A DNA stretch of 64,000 nucleotides. It comes from Sphingobacteriaceae bacterium (GTDB lineage: Bacteria > Bacteroidota > Bacteroidia > UBA7662). Numbering within the stretch: the stretch's first letter is position 1; every line of letters begins with the position of its first letter. The stretch lies in contig JAUXNJ010000047.1 of the NCBI GenBank assembly GCA_030682795.1, positions 1 through 64,000 of the forward strand. The letters run 5' to 3'. The translations under genes were made by a program, and so were the position numbers. The notes beneath the pieces were generated by a model. That model was not told the origin of the DNA. It did not search any database and saw only the letters and a list, made by a program, of their open reading frames with translations. Shown piece after piece: positions 7,576 to 17,115 of the stretch.

Positions 7576-8979
7576 ATGGGTACTTTTCAGGAAGACTTTG
7601 CCAGCAGTAGCGAAGCTGTGGAACTGAGCGTTGCCGCGCCCCTGATTCCCGATACGGAAGCCCGTACCGTGGCCTTTTATACCCTCGGCTGCAAACTCAA
7701 TTACAGCGAAACCTCTGCCATAGGCCGCATTTTCACCGAAAACGGCTTTCGCAAGGTCGATTTTAACGAAGGCGCCGATGTGTATGTAATCAACACTTGC
7801 TCGGTGACCGACCATGCCGACCGCAAGTGCAAAAAAATTGTGCAGCAGGCCCTTAAGCATTCGCCAGCCGCCTACATCGCCATCATTGGCTGCTATGCTC
7901 AGCTCAAACCCACCGAAATTGCCGAAATTCCCGGTGTTGACGCCGTTTTAGGTGCTGCCGAGAAGTTCAACCTCATTGAGCACCTTGGCGATTTCAAAAA
8001 GCGCGAGCAGCCTAAAGTCCTTGCAGGCGACATTGAAGAAGTAAACCGCTTTGTGTCGAGCTACTCGGTGGGCGACCGCACGCGCTCTTTCCTCAAGGTG
8101 CAAGACGGCTGCAATTATTCCTGCACCTTTTGCACCATTCCGCTGGCCCGTGGCCACAGTCGCTCCACACCCATCCCCGAAATTGTAGCCAACGCCCGCC
8201 AAATCGCCGCGCAAGGGGTGAAGGAGGTAGTGCTTACCGGCGTAAACATTGGCGATTTTGGTTACGATGGACTGAGCGACGACAAGCGCAGTCGTCCTTT
8301 CGGCACCTTCCACGAGCTCATTACCCAACTCGACGAAGTATACGACATTGCGCGCTTCCGCATCAGCAGCATCGAGCCCAATCTGCTGCACGACGAAATC
8401 ATCAGCTTTGTAGCCGATTCTAAGCGCTTTGTGCCTCACTTCCACATTCCCCTGCAATCGGGCTCCGATCGTTTGCTCAAGAAGATGCAACGGCGTTACC
8501 TGCGCGATTTGTACGCAGCCCGGGTTTTAGCCATCAAAACCCTCATGCCGCATTGTTGCATTGGGGTGGATGTGATTGTGGGATTTCCTGGTGAAACAGA
8601 TGAGGATTTTAAAGATACTTATGCGTTTTTGAACGATTTAGACATCTCCTACCTGCATGTGTTTACCTATTCGGAGCGCGACAATACCAAAGCCATCCGC
8701 ATGGAAGGCCGTGTACCCAACGGCAAGCGCAGCGAGCGCAACAAGATGTTGACCATTCTCAGCGATAAAAAACGCCGTGCTTTCTACGAAAAACACCTCG
8801 GGGAAGTGCGCACCGTGCTTTTTGAGCACGAGCAGCACGAGGCCTTTATGTATGGCTTTACCGACAACTACATCAAGGTAAAGGCCAAATACGATCCATT
8901 GCTCACCAATGAGCTGCACAACGTACGTTTGCTGCGCATCGACGACGACGGTACGGTGTTGGTGGAAGACGCCCAGTAA
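7576..8979 (+). CDS. mtaB: tRNA (t6A37) C2-methylthiotransferase MtaB
   Basis: A radical-SAM enzyme that converts t6A37 to ms2t6A37 in ANN-decoding tRNAs. The N-terminal methylthiotransferase domain carries three cluster cysteines (C39 in TLGCKLN, C75 in NTCSVTD, C106 in IIGCYAQ). The radical-SAM triad is C179, C183 and C186 in DGCNYSCTFC. The C-terminal TRAM-like region is within about 400-467. TLGCKLNYSE and CSVTDHADRKC are MtaB features that separate it from MiaB and from RimO, which is also in this window. The N-terminus is about 25 residues longer than usual; a downstream start is possible. The spacing of one base from the exonuclease suggests coupling. Confidence 0.92.
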   Translation: MGTFQEDFASSSEAVELSVAAPLIPDTEARTVAFYTLGCKLNYSETSAIGRIFTENGFRKVDFNEGADVYVINTCSVTDHADRKCKKIVQQALKHSPAAYIAIIGCYAQLKPTEIAEIPGVDAVLGAAEKFNLIEHLGDFKKREQPKVLAGDIEEVNRFVSSYSVGDRTRSFLKVQDGCNYSCTFCTIPLARGHSRSTPIPEIVANARQIAAQGVKEVVLTGVNIGDFGYDGLSDDKRSRPFGTFHELITQLDEVYDIARFRISSIEPNLLHDEIISFVADSKRFVPHFHIPLQSGSDRLLKKMQRRYLRDLYAARVLAIKTLMPHCCIGVDVIVGFPGETDEDFKDTYAFLNDLDISYLHVFTYSERDNTKAIRMEGRVPNGKRSERNKMLTILSDKKRRAFYEKHLGEVRTVLFEHEQHEAFMYGFTDNYIKVKAKYDPLLTNELHNVRLLRIDDDGTVLVEDAQ

Positions 8980-8988
8980 AAAGCGGTC

Positions 8989-9906
8989 ATGAGGACTTTA
9001 GGAGGTTACCTTAAGCGCTATTATCAGGATGAGCTACAGCCTTATGGTCGGGCTTACCTCTTGCCTGTATTGTTTATTTGCGCCTTAACTGCCGCAGAGT
9101 ACAGTTTCCACCTCGATAAGTACTTATTTGACACCAAAAGAGCCTTCTGGTTACAACTTAGCAGTCAGTGGATCTACCTGCTGCTCATTTGGACCTTGCC
9201 CCTTTGGTGGATCGGTAGAAGACGCCAAACCCCTCTGAATTGGAAACTTTGGTATCCCTGGCTGCTGCTCGGGCTATTGGTTTACGCTTTTAGATCAACC
9301 TACAAAGGGCATTTTGAACGGCTAAGTGACATATCGTTGGGCTGGGACCGCAATACCTATTATTTCTACTGGTTTACCGTAGCACAGTGGTTTCAGGCGT
9401 TGAGCGTAGCCCTGCCTTTGGTGCTCATTGGCTGGTTCAGCCGCAGGCAGCTGGATGCCTTCCATGGGTTAAAACGCGCGAAGGTGCAACCTTACTTTAT
9501 TTTGCTACTAGGCGCGGCGGTAGTGGTGGCTTTGGCGAGCACTCAGGCTGATTTTCAAGATTATTACCCTCGTTTTGCTAAGATGTGGCCTGATGGCGGG
9601 GAGCGGCAATGGAGCCGTATTTTGGCCTTTGAAGCCAGTTACGCCCTCGATTTTTTTGCTACTGAATACCTGTTCAGGGGATTTTTAGTGCTTGCCTTTG
9701 CGCGTTACCTTGGGCCAAGTGCGATTCTGCCCATGGCCATCCTCTACGTTACCATTCATTACGGAAAACCACTTGGTGAAACCATCAGCAGCTTTTTTGG
9801 CGGGATGTTGCTGGGCGTTTTTGCTTATTACAGCAAAAGTATTTGGGGCGGCATTATTCTCCACATCGGTTTGGCCTGGCTCATGGAGCTGATAGTTCTT
9901 CTTTAA
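8989..9906 (+). CDS. CPBP-family intramembrane metalloprotease
   Basis: A 305-residue multi-pass membrane protein with about eight hydrophobic segments. The C-terminal third carries the CPBP (Abi/CAAX protease) motifs: EYLFR at 226-230, His257 in TIHYGK and His292 in LHIGLAW. The usual double glutamate is reduced to a single one (TEYLFR instead of EExxxR). The family cleaves proteins in the membrane; the substrate is not known. It follows mtaB by 9 bases. The name Abi is historical and there is no sign here of a phage-defence role. Confidence 0.82.
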   Translation: MRTLGGYLKRYYQDELQPYGRAYLLPVLFICALTAAEYSFHLDKYLFDTKRAFWLQLSSQWIYLLLIWTLPLWWIGRRRQTPLNWKLWYPWLLLGLLVYAFRSTYKGHFERLSDISLGWDRNTYYFYWFTVAQWFQALSVALPLVLIGWFSRRQLDAFHGLKRAKVQPYFILLLGAAVVVALASTQADFQDYYPRFAKMWPDGGERQWSRILAFEASYALDFFATEYLFRGFLVLAFARYLGPSAILPMAILYVTIHYGKPLGETISSFFGGMLLGVFAYYSKSIWGGIILHIGLAWLMELIVLL

Positions 9907-9923
9907 ATAAACTTAGTTTATTT
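9905..9923. terminator. AT-rich hairpin between convergent genes
   Basis: AAATAAAC (9905-9912), loop TTA, GTTTATTT (9916-9923): a perfect 8-bp stem overlapping the CPBP stop codon, just before the convergent gene ends at 9930. The weak AT stem makes it a low-confidence terminator. Confidence 0.35.
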
Positions 9924-9929
9924 GTTAAA

Positions 9930-11486
9930 CTATTGCTTCAGAAGCTTCTGAGCGTAGCTCCCTTGCTCAGTAATGAGCTGAACCAGGTATTGTCCGCTAG
10001 CCAAATCATTACAGTCGAAAGGTAGTATATGTTGGCCTGGTTCATAATAACCCGCCTTTATTTCCCGTATCAACCGGCCTTGTAAATCGGTGAGCTGCAC
10101 CGCAATCTGTCCGGCATGATTCAACTGAAAACCAAGGTTTACACGGTCTGACGCCGGATTTGGGAAAATAGGGTATAGCTTGTTGCTGATTTTGAGGATG
10201 TTTTGGGCATCGTTCTGACTCAAAGCTATGTTTTCGTCTCCAGCCTGGTAGGGCACAAAACCTAAATAACACAAATACATCTCATCGGTGGTGTTTTCGC
10301 CCCAACTCATGTTCTGCGGCGGCGAATTGGGGTTATTGGGATTGCTGGCACGGTTATCGAAAGTGGCTTCGGCATAAATCCAGGTGTTAGTAGGCAGCTT
10401 AATCAGGCGCGGGAAATAGTAAAAACCCTGCCAGTTGAAGTCCCAATCGGGTATGCTGATGAGGTTTACCGTATCATTGCCTGGCTTCACGGCATAAATC
10501 CTCCAATTTTTGCCTATGAGGTGCATGTGCGGAAAAACACTCAGGAGTGAAATATCGGCAGGTACCCGCAATCGACCTTTGAACGATCGGAGGGTGTTGG
10601 CTGGTATCACAAAGGGACCATTCATGAGGTCTAGAGGAGAAATCATGCCTACTTGCTCAAGTCGCGTTACCTGGTTAGTGCGGTCATAAAACAAATTGAT
10701 GCTGCTTGAATCGGTTTGCGACACCGAAGTAGGGGCGTAGTGCATCTGCACCAAAATATCGGCCCCAGCAGGCAAATTTTTACCGATGTTGGCTGGAAAG
10801 TATTTGGCTGAAGCACCTGGCGCCCAGCCATACCAATTATCCTCAGTGGGTGTAAACCCAAAGCCAAAAAACTGTGTATAGCCATAACCTGGCGCTAAAC
10901 TGTCGCGCTGCCGACCTTGTCCCGTTACATCAATCCCCAAAATGGCGTGGTGTACGATGCTTTTATTACCGGGCCGGAATTCAATGGCCTTGATTTTTTT
11001 GTTTTCATTGAGGTTCGTAGGAAGCACAAATACCCGGTACATATCCTGGTTATTGCCTTGGTGGAGATAGGACTGTGCCATAGAAATCACCGTATCGGGC
11101 TGTCCGAGCTGCGAACCCACAGGGTAATTGGGCATGCTGGGTTCTGTAGCAGGATTGCCACGCAAGGCCCCTTGCTGTACCCAATCTTGAATGGTTTGGA
11201 TTTCTTGGGCCGTTAAAACCCGCTGGTCGAGCAAAGAACTGTAGTTTGGATCAGGTTGCCATGGTGGCATATAGCCTGTTTGCACCGTAAAGGCAATCAT
11301 GCTGGCGTAAGCCGAAGCTTCCTGATAATTGGTGAAAGGCATAGGGCCAATCTCACCAGGCCGGTGGCAGGGCGTACAATGCTGATAAACAATGTTGGCC
11401 ACTTGTCCACTCCAGGTAACGGTGGTTTGTGCCGAAACACTGGCATGGCCAAGTAATAGCAGGAGCGCACTGAACATGATTTTCAT
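9930..11486 (-). CDS. Secreted cytochrome c/copper monooxygenase-like protein with T9SS tail
   Basis: A 518-residue secreted protein. Residues 1-20 are a signal peptide (cut after VSA). One haem site, CTPCH at 37-41, starts a cytochrome c domain that also has GYMPPW (about 71-76), a likely axial Met. Residues about 150-410 resemble the copper type II ascorbate-dependent monooxygenase (PHM-like) fold: HH at 179-180, MHY at 248-250, PHMH at 319-322 and a late Met in TTDEMYL (403). The last 75 residues, from FPNPASDRVNLGF, are a T9SS sorting domain. The start at 11484-11486 is chosen for the signal peptide. The redoxin gene lies 77 bases upstream on the same strand. The substrate is unknown. The copper site would accept electrons through the haem (inferred). 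Confidence 0.82.
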   Translation of the reverse strand: MKIMFSALLLLLGHASVSAQTTVTWSGQVANIVYQHCTPCHRPGEIGPMPFTNYQEASAYASMIAFTVQTGYMPPWQPDPNYSSLLDQRVLTAQEIQTIQDWVQQGALRGNPATEPSMPNYPVGSQLGQPDTVISMAQSYLHQGNNQDMYRVFVLPTNLNENKKIKAIEFRPGNKSIVHHAILGIDVTGQGRQRDSLAPGYGYTQFFGFGFTPTEDNWYGWAPGASAKYFPANIGKNLPAGADILVQMHYAPTSVSQTDSSSINLFYDRTNQVTRLEQVGMISPLDLMNGPFVIPANTLRSFKGRLRVPADISLLSVFPHMHLIGKNWRIYAVKPGNDTVNLISIPDWDFNWQGFYYFPRLIKLPTNTWIYAEATFDNRASNPNNPNSPPQNMSWGENTTDEMYLCYLGFVPYQAGDENIALSQNDAQNILKISNKLYPIFPNPASDRVNLGFQLNHAGQIAVQLTDLQGRLIREIKAGYYEPGQHILPFDCNDLASGQYLVQLITEQGSYAQKLLKQ

Positions 11487-11563
11487 ACAACAGAATTTGC
11501 TCCTAAGGTAATGAAAAACAGCAGAATCCATATAAAAGCTGAGAAGATTGCGCCGGACTGGTT

Positions 11564-12064
11564 TTAGGGTGCCGTATTGAGCAAGCACCCCACGGCCTGC
11601 GTTGCAAAAAAGTTAAATTCTTGCTTTTTTACCAAGCGCTCCAATACTAGTTCTAGTTCGTTGGTGGTGGCCCGATTGCGCTTTTTGCCCGGAGCTATGT
11701 AAAAATCATCTATCCGGCCTTTGTAGCGCATATGCCCCTTGGCATCTTTTACAACTACTTCTGGAGTTACTTCTATGCCATAAACGCGGCTGAAAACTTG
11801 CTTGGGGTCGAGCCGTATCACCATCGCCAAGTCGTGCCGCAATAAAAAATTAATGGCAGAGGTATCACTTGACAGCTTATTCGGGAAAACTGCCACCCAA
11901 CGCACTTCATCCCCAAATTTGAGTTGTAAATCGCGCAGCTTAGGGGTGTAGTATTGACAAATAGGACAAGTTTCAGCGAAAAACACAAAGACCGTAGGCT
12001 TTTGGGCTTGCGCACACACGGTTCCGAAGAACAGCATTACAAAAAGTAAAAGGCGTTTTGTCAT
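11564..12064 (-). CDS. Thioredoxin-fold redoxin, periplasmic
   Basis: A 166-residue protein starting MTKRLLLFVMLFFGTVCAQA, a signal peptide. The thioredoxin-fold active site is CPIC at 33-36 in FFAETCPICQ, and the cis-Pro region is VTPEVVV (about 95-101). Near the end is TQAVGCLL, a GC motif found at the end of redoxins fused to copper monooxygenases in other bacteria. The fusion partner here is a separate gene, next downstream. It may keep copper or haem-site cysteines reduced, or pass electrons to the monooxygenase; this is inferred from context. Confidence 0.8.
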   Translation of the reverse strand: MTKRLLLFVMLFFGTVCAQAQKPTVFVFFAETCPICQYYTPKLRDLQLKFGDEVRWVAVFPNKLSSDTSAINFLLRHDLAMVIRLDPKQVFSRVYGIEVTPEVVVKDAKGHMRYKGRIDDFYIAPGKKRNRATTNELELVLERLVKKQEFNFFATQAVGCLLNTAP

Positions 12065-12139
12065 TGGTTGTGCCAATTTACGGTCTTTCCCTTTAGAATT
12101 TTGAGATCAAGGGCTTAGAAGCCCAAAATTAATTAGAGT

Positions 12140-12835
12140 TTAATGTGAACGACTGATGTGGAGTTCTGATGGCTCACCGTTGCGCGCGATGATATCCCAT
12201 ACCGCTACAGCCACCTCCGCTGCTTCGAGCTTGTTAGGTTGAGGAGCAGATGGGGTTTTGTTATTAAAGTAAGTGTTTACTAAACCAGGGTATATGTTGC
12301 TGACTTTGACTGAACTATTTTTTAATTCCTCTTGCAAACTTCTAAACATTCCGTCTTGTGCAAACTTGCTCGCGCAATAGGTCGAACCACCCGCAAAGGG
12401 CCGCCGCGCAGCATCTGAAAGGATATTGATGAGCAGGCCATGGTCCCTTTGGTGCATCTGCGGCAAGAGGAGCTTGCTAAGCAACCAACTGGCCACTACA
12501 TTCACTTGAAGCTGCGCTTGAAATTGCTCGAGGCTGAGCTTTTCAATTGGACCAAAATGGCCAATACCCGCATTGTTTATCAAAACATCCACCCGGCCAA
12601 AATGGGCTAAACAACGGGAAACAGCCGTTTCTATGTCCGCCGGCCGCTGTAAATCGGCTACCAAGCACAGGCAATCCGTTGCAGCCAATCGGGTTTGAGC
12701 AGCAACCGATCGTAAATCAGCTTCATTGCGGGCTAACAAGGCCAACCTGTAGCCTTTTTGTGCTAATAAGAGTGCAATTGCCGCACCAATCCCGCGCGAG
12801 GCACCGCTAATAAAAGCAACAGGCGCACGGTTCAT
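12140..12835 (-). CDS. Short-chain dehydrogenase/reductase (SDR)
   Basis: A 231-residue classical SDR. The NAD(P) motif GASRGIG is at 11-17, NNAG at 87-90, and the catalytic set is S140 (ILSDA), Y153 and K157 (YCASK). LALLARNEADL after the first strand suggests NADP preference, but this is not conclusive. Close Bacteroidota relatives are annotated as SDR or 3-oxoacyl-ACP reductase-like; the substrate is unknown. It overlaps the stop of gmhB by 4 bases (ATGA), so the two are translationally coupled. Confidence 0.88.
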   Translation of the reverse strand: MNRAPVAFISGASRGIGAAIALLLAQKGYRLALLARNEADLRSVAAQTRLAATDCLCLVADLQRPADIETAVSRCLAHFGRVDVLINNAGIGHFGPIEKLSLEQFQAQLQVNVVASWLLSKLLLPQMHQRDHGLLINILSDAARRPFAGGSTYCASKFAQDGMFRSLQEELKNSSVKVSNIYPGLVNTYFNNKTPSAPQPNKLEAAEVAVAVWDIIARNGEPSELHISRSH

Positions 12836-13308
12836 AAGATGTTTTGCTCGTTTAAATTACAATTTCTTGGCACTAAAATACCAGGAATGCCAACAGCTGC
12901 AGCAGCTTCTAAATCCCGGTCCCGGTCGCCAATCATTAAACTGGCCGTTGTATCTATGTCAAAACGCGCTACCGCCTTCTCAAAAAATAAAGAGCCAGGC
13001 TTTCTACACAGGCACTGTCCGTAGTCGGGATGGTGGCGACAAAAGTACACCTCCGCTATGTCAATTCCCTCAGCCGCAAAGCCAATTAGCATTTTTTGAT
13101 TGATAGCATAAAAAGTTTCTAATGTATACAGTCCTTTGGCTATGCCACCTTGGTTGGTTACCACAATCAGCAAATAGTTTTGCTGGAGGGCTTTCCGTAA
13201 AAAATCAAAAATGCCAGGATTGAATTCAAAATCGGCTGGCGAACAGGTGTAATCGCCGGGGTCGTGGTTAATTACACCATCTCTGTCAAGGAAAAGGGCA
13301 GGCTTCAT
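12832..13308 (-). CDS. gmhB: D-glycero-beta-D-manno-heptose 1,7-bisphosphate 7-phosphatase (GmhB-type HAD)
   Basis: A 158-residue HAD-IIIA phosphatase. D8 and D10 in FLDRDGVIN form motif I, VTNQGG at 50-55 motif II, and IGDRDRD at 127-133 motif IV. The zinc loop [12 protein letters not shown] gives ligands C90, H92, C99 and C101, the GmhB signature. GmhB removes the 7-phosphate in ADP-heptose synthesis for LPS core; no other heptose genes are here, so the related HisB phosphatase domain remains a weaker alternative. It is divergent from guaA, with only 33 bases between the start codons. Confidence 0.85.
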   Translation of the reverse strand: MKPALFLDRDGVINHDPGDYTCSPADFEFNPGIFDFLRKALQQNYLLIVVTNQGGIAKGLYTLETFYAINQKMLIGFAAEGIDIAEVYFCRHHPDYGQCLCRKPGSLFFEKAVARFDIDTTASLMIGDRDRDLEAAAAVGIPGILVPRNCNLNEQNIL

Positions 13309-13330
13309 AGCACAATGTTAGTCATTATCG

Positions 13331-13338
13331 TATTTTTG
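13331..13338 (+). promoter_or_regulatory. -7 element of guaA
   Basis: TATTTTTG matches TAnnTTTG and ends three bases before the guaA ATG. The predicted start site falls within one base of the start codon. No clear TTG lies 17-23 bases upstream. Confidence 0.45.
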
Positions 13339-13341
13339 CGC

Positions 13342-14865
13342 ATGCAAAAGATCATTATCCTCGATTTTGGCTCGCAATACACCCAGTTAATTGCCCGTAG
13401 GGTGCGCGAACAACACGTTTACTGCGAAATTCATCCCTTTAGCAAAATACCAGCGATGGATGAAAATGTGAAAGGGGTTATCCTCTCCGGAAGTCCGTTT
13501 AGCACCCACGATGCAACCTCGCCCAATCCCGATTTGAGTGCCATTTTAAACACTCGCCCCGTTTTAGGCGTATGCTACGGTGCTCAGTTACTCAGTAAGC
13601 AGTTCGGTGGCCGGGTAATGCCAAGCAAAATCAGAGAATACGGTCGTGCTAACATCAGTCACCTAGCCGCCAATCCGCTGCTCAAAGGCATCGAGGTAGG
13701 TAGTCAGGTTTGGATGTCGCATGGCGATACCATCGAAATCCTCCCTAATAACGCCAGTTTGTTGGCCAGCACCTCTGCTGTTACCAATGCGGCTTTCAAA
13801 TTCAACGATAAGCCTGTTTACGGCATTCAATTCCACCCGGAGGTAACCCACAGCACCGACGGCAAGCAATTGGTGAAGAATTTTTTGGTGGATATTTGCG
13901 GCTGTGCCCAAGACTGGACGCCCAACAGCTTCATCGAAAGTACCGTGGCCGACTTAAAGGCACAAATTGGTAACGATCAAGTGGTATTGGGCTTGAGTGG
14001 TGGGGTAGACTCCTCCGTGGCAGCTGTGCTCATTGCCAAAGCCATCGGTAAAAACTTGCATTGTATATTCGTTGACAACGGTCTGTTGCGTAAAGATGAG
14101 TTCGGCAAGGTAATCGACATTTACAAAGCGCTCGACCTCAATGTGACTGGGGTAGATGCCAAGGCTGATTTTTACAGCGCCTTGCAAGGACTTTCTGAGC
14201 CAGAAGCCAAGCGCAAAGCCATTGGACGCACTTTTATTGAGGTGTTCGACCGCGAAGCACACCGCATCAGCAATGTGAACTGGCTGGGCCAGGGCACCAT
14301 TTACCCCGATGTAATTGAGTCGGTTTCGGTAAACGGGCCATCCGTGACCATCAAATCGCACCACAACGTTGGCGGCTTGCCCGATAAAATGAAACTAAAG
14401 CTCGTAGAGCCGCTCAGAACCCTCTTTAAAGACGAAGTGCGGGAGGTAGGTCGCGCTTTAGGCATCCCTGAAGACATCCTCGGCCGCCATCCATTTCCGG
14501 GGCCCGGACTTGGCATCCGCATTTTAGGCGACATCACTCCCGAAAAAGTGCGTATATTGCAAGAAGCCGACGACATCTTCATCGAAAATTTACGCGAAGC
14601 GGGCTTATACAACAAGGTTTGGCAAGCAGGCACCATCTTTTTGCCGATCCAAAGTGTAGGTGTGATGGGCGACGAACGTACGTATGAGCATGTGGTAGCC
14701 CTGCGCGCAGTAGAAAGCTTAGATGGCATGACCGCCGATTGGTGTCATTTGCCGTATGAGTTCCTCGCTAAGGTATCTAACGAAATCATCAATAAAGTAA
14801 AAGGAATCAATCGTGTTGTATATGACATCAGTTCAAAACCGCCAGCTACTATTGAATGGGAGTAA
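13342..14865 (+). CDS. guaA: GMP synthase (glutamine-hydrolysing)
   Basis: Converts XMP to GMP with ATP and glutamine. The 507-residue length is standard. The glutamine amidotransferase domain has its triad C78 (GVCYGAQ), H165 and E167 (FHPEVTHS); the ATP pyrophosphatase PP-loop SGGVDSS is at 219-225; the C-terminal dimer domain ends in [10 protein letters not shown] choose ATG 13342 ([15 protein letters not shown]) because the conserved N-terminus starts there; upstream in-frame ATGs would add an unconserved extension overlapping gmhB. The lipoprotein gene begins within its last 44 bases. Confidence 0.97.
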   Translation: MQKIIILDFGSQYTQLIARRVREQHVYCEIHPFSKIPAMDENVKGVILSGSPFSTHDATSPNPDLSAILNTRPVLGVCYGAQLLSKQFGGRVMPSKIREYGRANISHLAANPLLKGIEVGSQVWMSHGDTIEILPNNASLLASTSAVTNAAFKFNDKPVYGIQFHPEVTHSTDGKQLVKNFLVDICGCAQDWTPNSFIESTVADLKAQIGNDQVVLGLSGGVDSSVAAVLIAKAIGKNLHCIFVDNGLLRKDEFGKVIDIYKALDLNVTGVDAKADFYSALQGLSEPEAKRKAIGRTFIEVFDREAHRISNVNWLGQGTIYPDVIESVSVNGPSVTIKSHHNVGGLPDKMKLKLVEPLRTLFKDEVREVGRALGIPEDILGRHPFPGPGLGIRILGDITPEKVRILQEADDIFIENLREAGLYNKVWQAGTIFLPIQSVGVMGDERTYEHVVALRAVESLDGMTADWCHLPYEFLAKVSNEIINKVKGINRVVYDISSKPPATIEWE

Positions 14866-15928
14866 AATTTTGCTTGTGGCACTGTTGGCCTTCACTTTAG
14901 GTTGTAAAGCCAAAAAGCCTGCTGCCGCACCTTTTGAGCCGCCTACAAGCGCCCCCATGGAGCGTGATGATGCCTCCAACCAAAGTAAATCTTTTCAGCA
15001 AGTGGCACTTACGGCCGATCCCTTCCGGGTCGGTCTTTTTTTTCCAGTGACCCGAGACCTCCAAGGCAAGATGCAATTGTCGGATGCCGCCTTAGATGCC
15101 ATGGCAGGCTTGATGATAGCTTTTGATAGCTTATTTCGAGCTGGTTTTCGAGCAGATGTACAGGTAACGGTAGGTTCGAACAAAGACCTAGAACGGCTCA
15201 TTGCCGAGGAACAGCTCGTACTGGCTTTCAACAAGGGTAATTTTGAGGTCTACGATAGCACCTATAATTACAATACCAATCCTTCTATGCCCGATCATAT
15301 GCGTCGTTTGGCTAAGTTTTGGGAGCAAAGCAAAGGTCCGGTTTATGTGGTGCACCAGGGTTCGGAACTTGAAAGGGCCATTGCAGAGGCCTTCTTAAAG
15401 GAAGACATGCCCACGGCGCAAATCTTGCAAACCGATAGTTTAGACCTCGATTTTTGGCGCGAAAAGCTCATGGATAGTGTGGTAAATCGTATTTATCTCT
15501 GTTCTCCCAACGAGCGTTACGTAAATAATATCATGCGCATTTTGCATGAATTGAATCAGGAATTTGACATACAAGTGGCGGGTTTACCCAACTGGGACCG
15601 TTTTGCTACCTTGCCGGCCGAATACCTGGAGGCAAGCAAAACCATCCTCACCCAGAGCGAATATCGGCTCGAAGGAAGTCGCCTGGCTAATTATGTTCGC
15701 AGTCAGTACCTGAGCCATTTCGCAGGAGAAGCCACACCCGCTGTGTATAAAGCTTTCGACCATGGCATGTACTTTGGGCGCATGCTGCTCCAGCAAATCG
15801 ACCCCTTTAAAAATTACAGCTTCAGTACCACCGACTTTGAGTTTGTGCAATCTGAAGAAAATTGGCTTCAAAATCAAGCCGTTAGACTCATACAATTTGA
15901 AAATTATACCTTTAATCTCCTTCCATGA
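14822..15928 (+). CDS. Putative lipoprotein with periplasmic-binding-protein-like fold
   Basis: A protein of about 368 residues. After a basic N-terminus ([11 protein letters not shown]) comes a signal peptide with lipobox LGC (FTLGCKAKK). A Pro- and Ala-rich linker follows, then a domain beginning [11 protein letters not shown], resembling the type I periplasmic binding proteins: [24 protein letters not shown], and [17 protein letters not shown]. Bacteroidota commonly have a related LysM-bearing lipoprotein next to guaA, but no LysM is visible here. It overlaps guaA by about 44 bases and shares an ATGA with the next gene. An ATG at 14813 is an alternative start. The ligand is unknown. Confidence 0.65.
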   Translation: MTSVQNRQLLLNGSKILLVALLAFTLGCKAKKPAAAPFEPPTSAPMERDDASNQSKSFQQVALTADPFRVGLFFPVTRDLQGKMQLSDAALDAMAGLMIAFDSLFRAGFRADVQVTVGSNKDLERLIAEEQLVLAFNKGNFEVYDSTYNYNTNPSMPDHMRRLAKFWEQSKGPVYVVHQGSELERAIAEAFLKEDMPTAQILQTDSLDLDFWREKLMDSVVNRIYLCSPNERYVNNIMRILHELNQEFDIQVAGLPNWDRFATLPAEYLEASKTILTQSEYRLEGSRLANYVRSQYLSHFAGEATPAVYKAFDHGMYFGRMLLQQIDPFKNYSFSTTDFEFVQSEENWLQNQAVRLIQFENYTFNLLP

Positions 15929-17112
15929 TTGCTGAAGTGCGTATGAAACAAGCCTTGCAGGCCTTGCAGGCTTATCAACCCGAAAAAGACTTGAATGTCT
16001 TTATCAAAACCCATCTCAAGCAATTCCCGAAGATGGGGAGTCGCGATCGCAGAGAAGTGAGCAGTCTCATTTACGACGCCATCCGCGTGAAGCTTCTTTT
16101 TCCTAATGCCGACTTAAAACAGCAGGTATGGCTCGGTCAATTACTTTGTGAGTCGGCAGTAACCGATTTTGTGCACCATTGGACGGAGCAAATCACTGGT
16201 AAGCCTTTGCCCGATTTGACTGATCTTGCCAGCAAGTTAAAGTGGCTAGATCCACTTGGCTTTGTAGCCGACTGGTCGAACTTCTTTCCGTGGTCGGAAC
16301 AAATAAGCTCAGCCGTTGAATTACAGTCGTTTTATGCGGCTCACCTCATGCATCCCATCACATGGATTCGGGTGAAATCCCGGGCCCTGCAAGCCTTCCT
16401 CAAAGAGCTTGAAGCCAAAGGCATCAAATACGAGCAGCATGAATTACTGCCTACTGCTCTTGCCTTCCCTGCGGCTACCAAGCTCGACCAATTGCAACAT
16501 TGGCAAAGTGGCGCCATCGAGGTGCAAGATTTGGCCTCGCAAATGACGGCTGCCTTGTTTACGCCAAAAAAGGGGGAAAGCTGGCTCGATGCCTGCGCAG
16601 GCTCTGGCGGCAAAAGCTTGATGTTACTTGATATGGTTTCGGATGTACGCCTCTTTGTTAGCGATATTCGCGAGGAAGCCCTTACGCGTTTGCATGAGCG
16701 CTTCAAACGCGCAGGCATTCGTTCTTACAGCCGCACCCAAGCGGATTATACCCAGCCACAGCCTTTGGCCAACGCCGGTAGCTTTCCCAAGCAATTCGAC
16801 GTGGTATTGGCCGACGTACCGTGTTCTGGTTCGGGCACTTGGAGTGCCACGCCTGAAATGCTCATCAGTCAGCGCCAACTAAATTTAACCGCCTTCACCG
16901 ACCGCCAAAAAGCCATCACGGCCAACCTGGTGCCTTCTATCAAAGAGGGAGGTCGATTGGTTTACCTTACTTGCTCGGTTTACAAACAAGAAAACGAGGA
17001 AGTGGTGGAGTATTTGGTTGCAACACATGGACTAAAAATTGTTGAACAGCAATATTTCCAAGCTTCAACCGAAGGTGGAGATGTATTGTTTGGCGCTGTT
17101 TTAATGAAATAG
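15925..17112 (+). CDS. RsmB/NOP-family rRNA (cytosine-C5) methyltransferase
   Basis: A 395-residue SAM-dependent RNA m5C methyltransferase. DACAGSGGK at 222-230 binds SAM, DIRE at 247 is the following acidic motif, and the two catalytic cysteines are C300 in DVPCSGSG and C350 in LTCSVY. The first 140 residues are the N-terminal helical region, shorter than the NusB-like domain of E. coli RsmB. The exact target cytosine is not predictable. The start overlaps the previous stop by 4 bases. Confidence 0.88.
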   Translation: MIAEVRMKQALQALQAYQPEKDLNVFIKTHLKQFPKMGSRDRREVSSLIYDAIRVKLLFPNADLKQQVWLGQLLCESAVTDFVHHWTEQITGKPLPDLTDLASKLKWLDPLGFVADWSNFFPWSEQISSAVELQSFYAAHLMHPITWIRVKSRALQAFLKELEAKGIKYEQHELLPTALAFPAATKLDQLQHWQSGAIEVQDLASQMTAALFTPKKGESWLDACAGSGGKSLMLLDMVSDVRLFVSDIREEALTRLHERFKRAGIRSYSRTQADYTQPQPLANAGSFPKQFDVVLADVPCSGSGTWSATPEMLISQRQLNLTAFTDRQKAITANLVPSIKEGGRLVYLTCSVYKQENEEVVEYLVATHGLKIVEQQYFQASTEGGDVLFGAVLMK

Positions 17113-17115
17113 GTC

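Noticed and set aside
8989-9906. CPBP/Abi protein as a phage-defence gene
   Set aside because: The family name alone gives no defence role; neighbours are mtaB and a T9SS enzyme, and no other defence gene is present.
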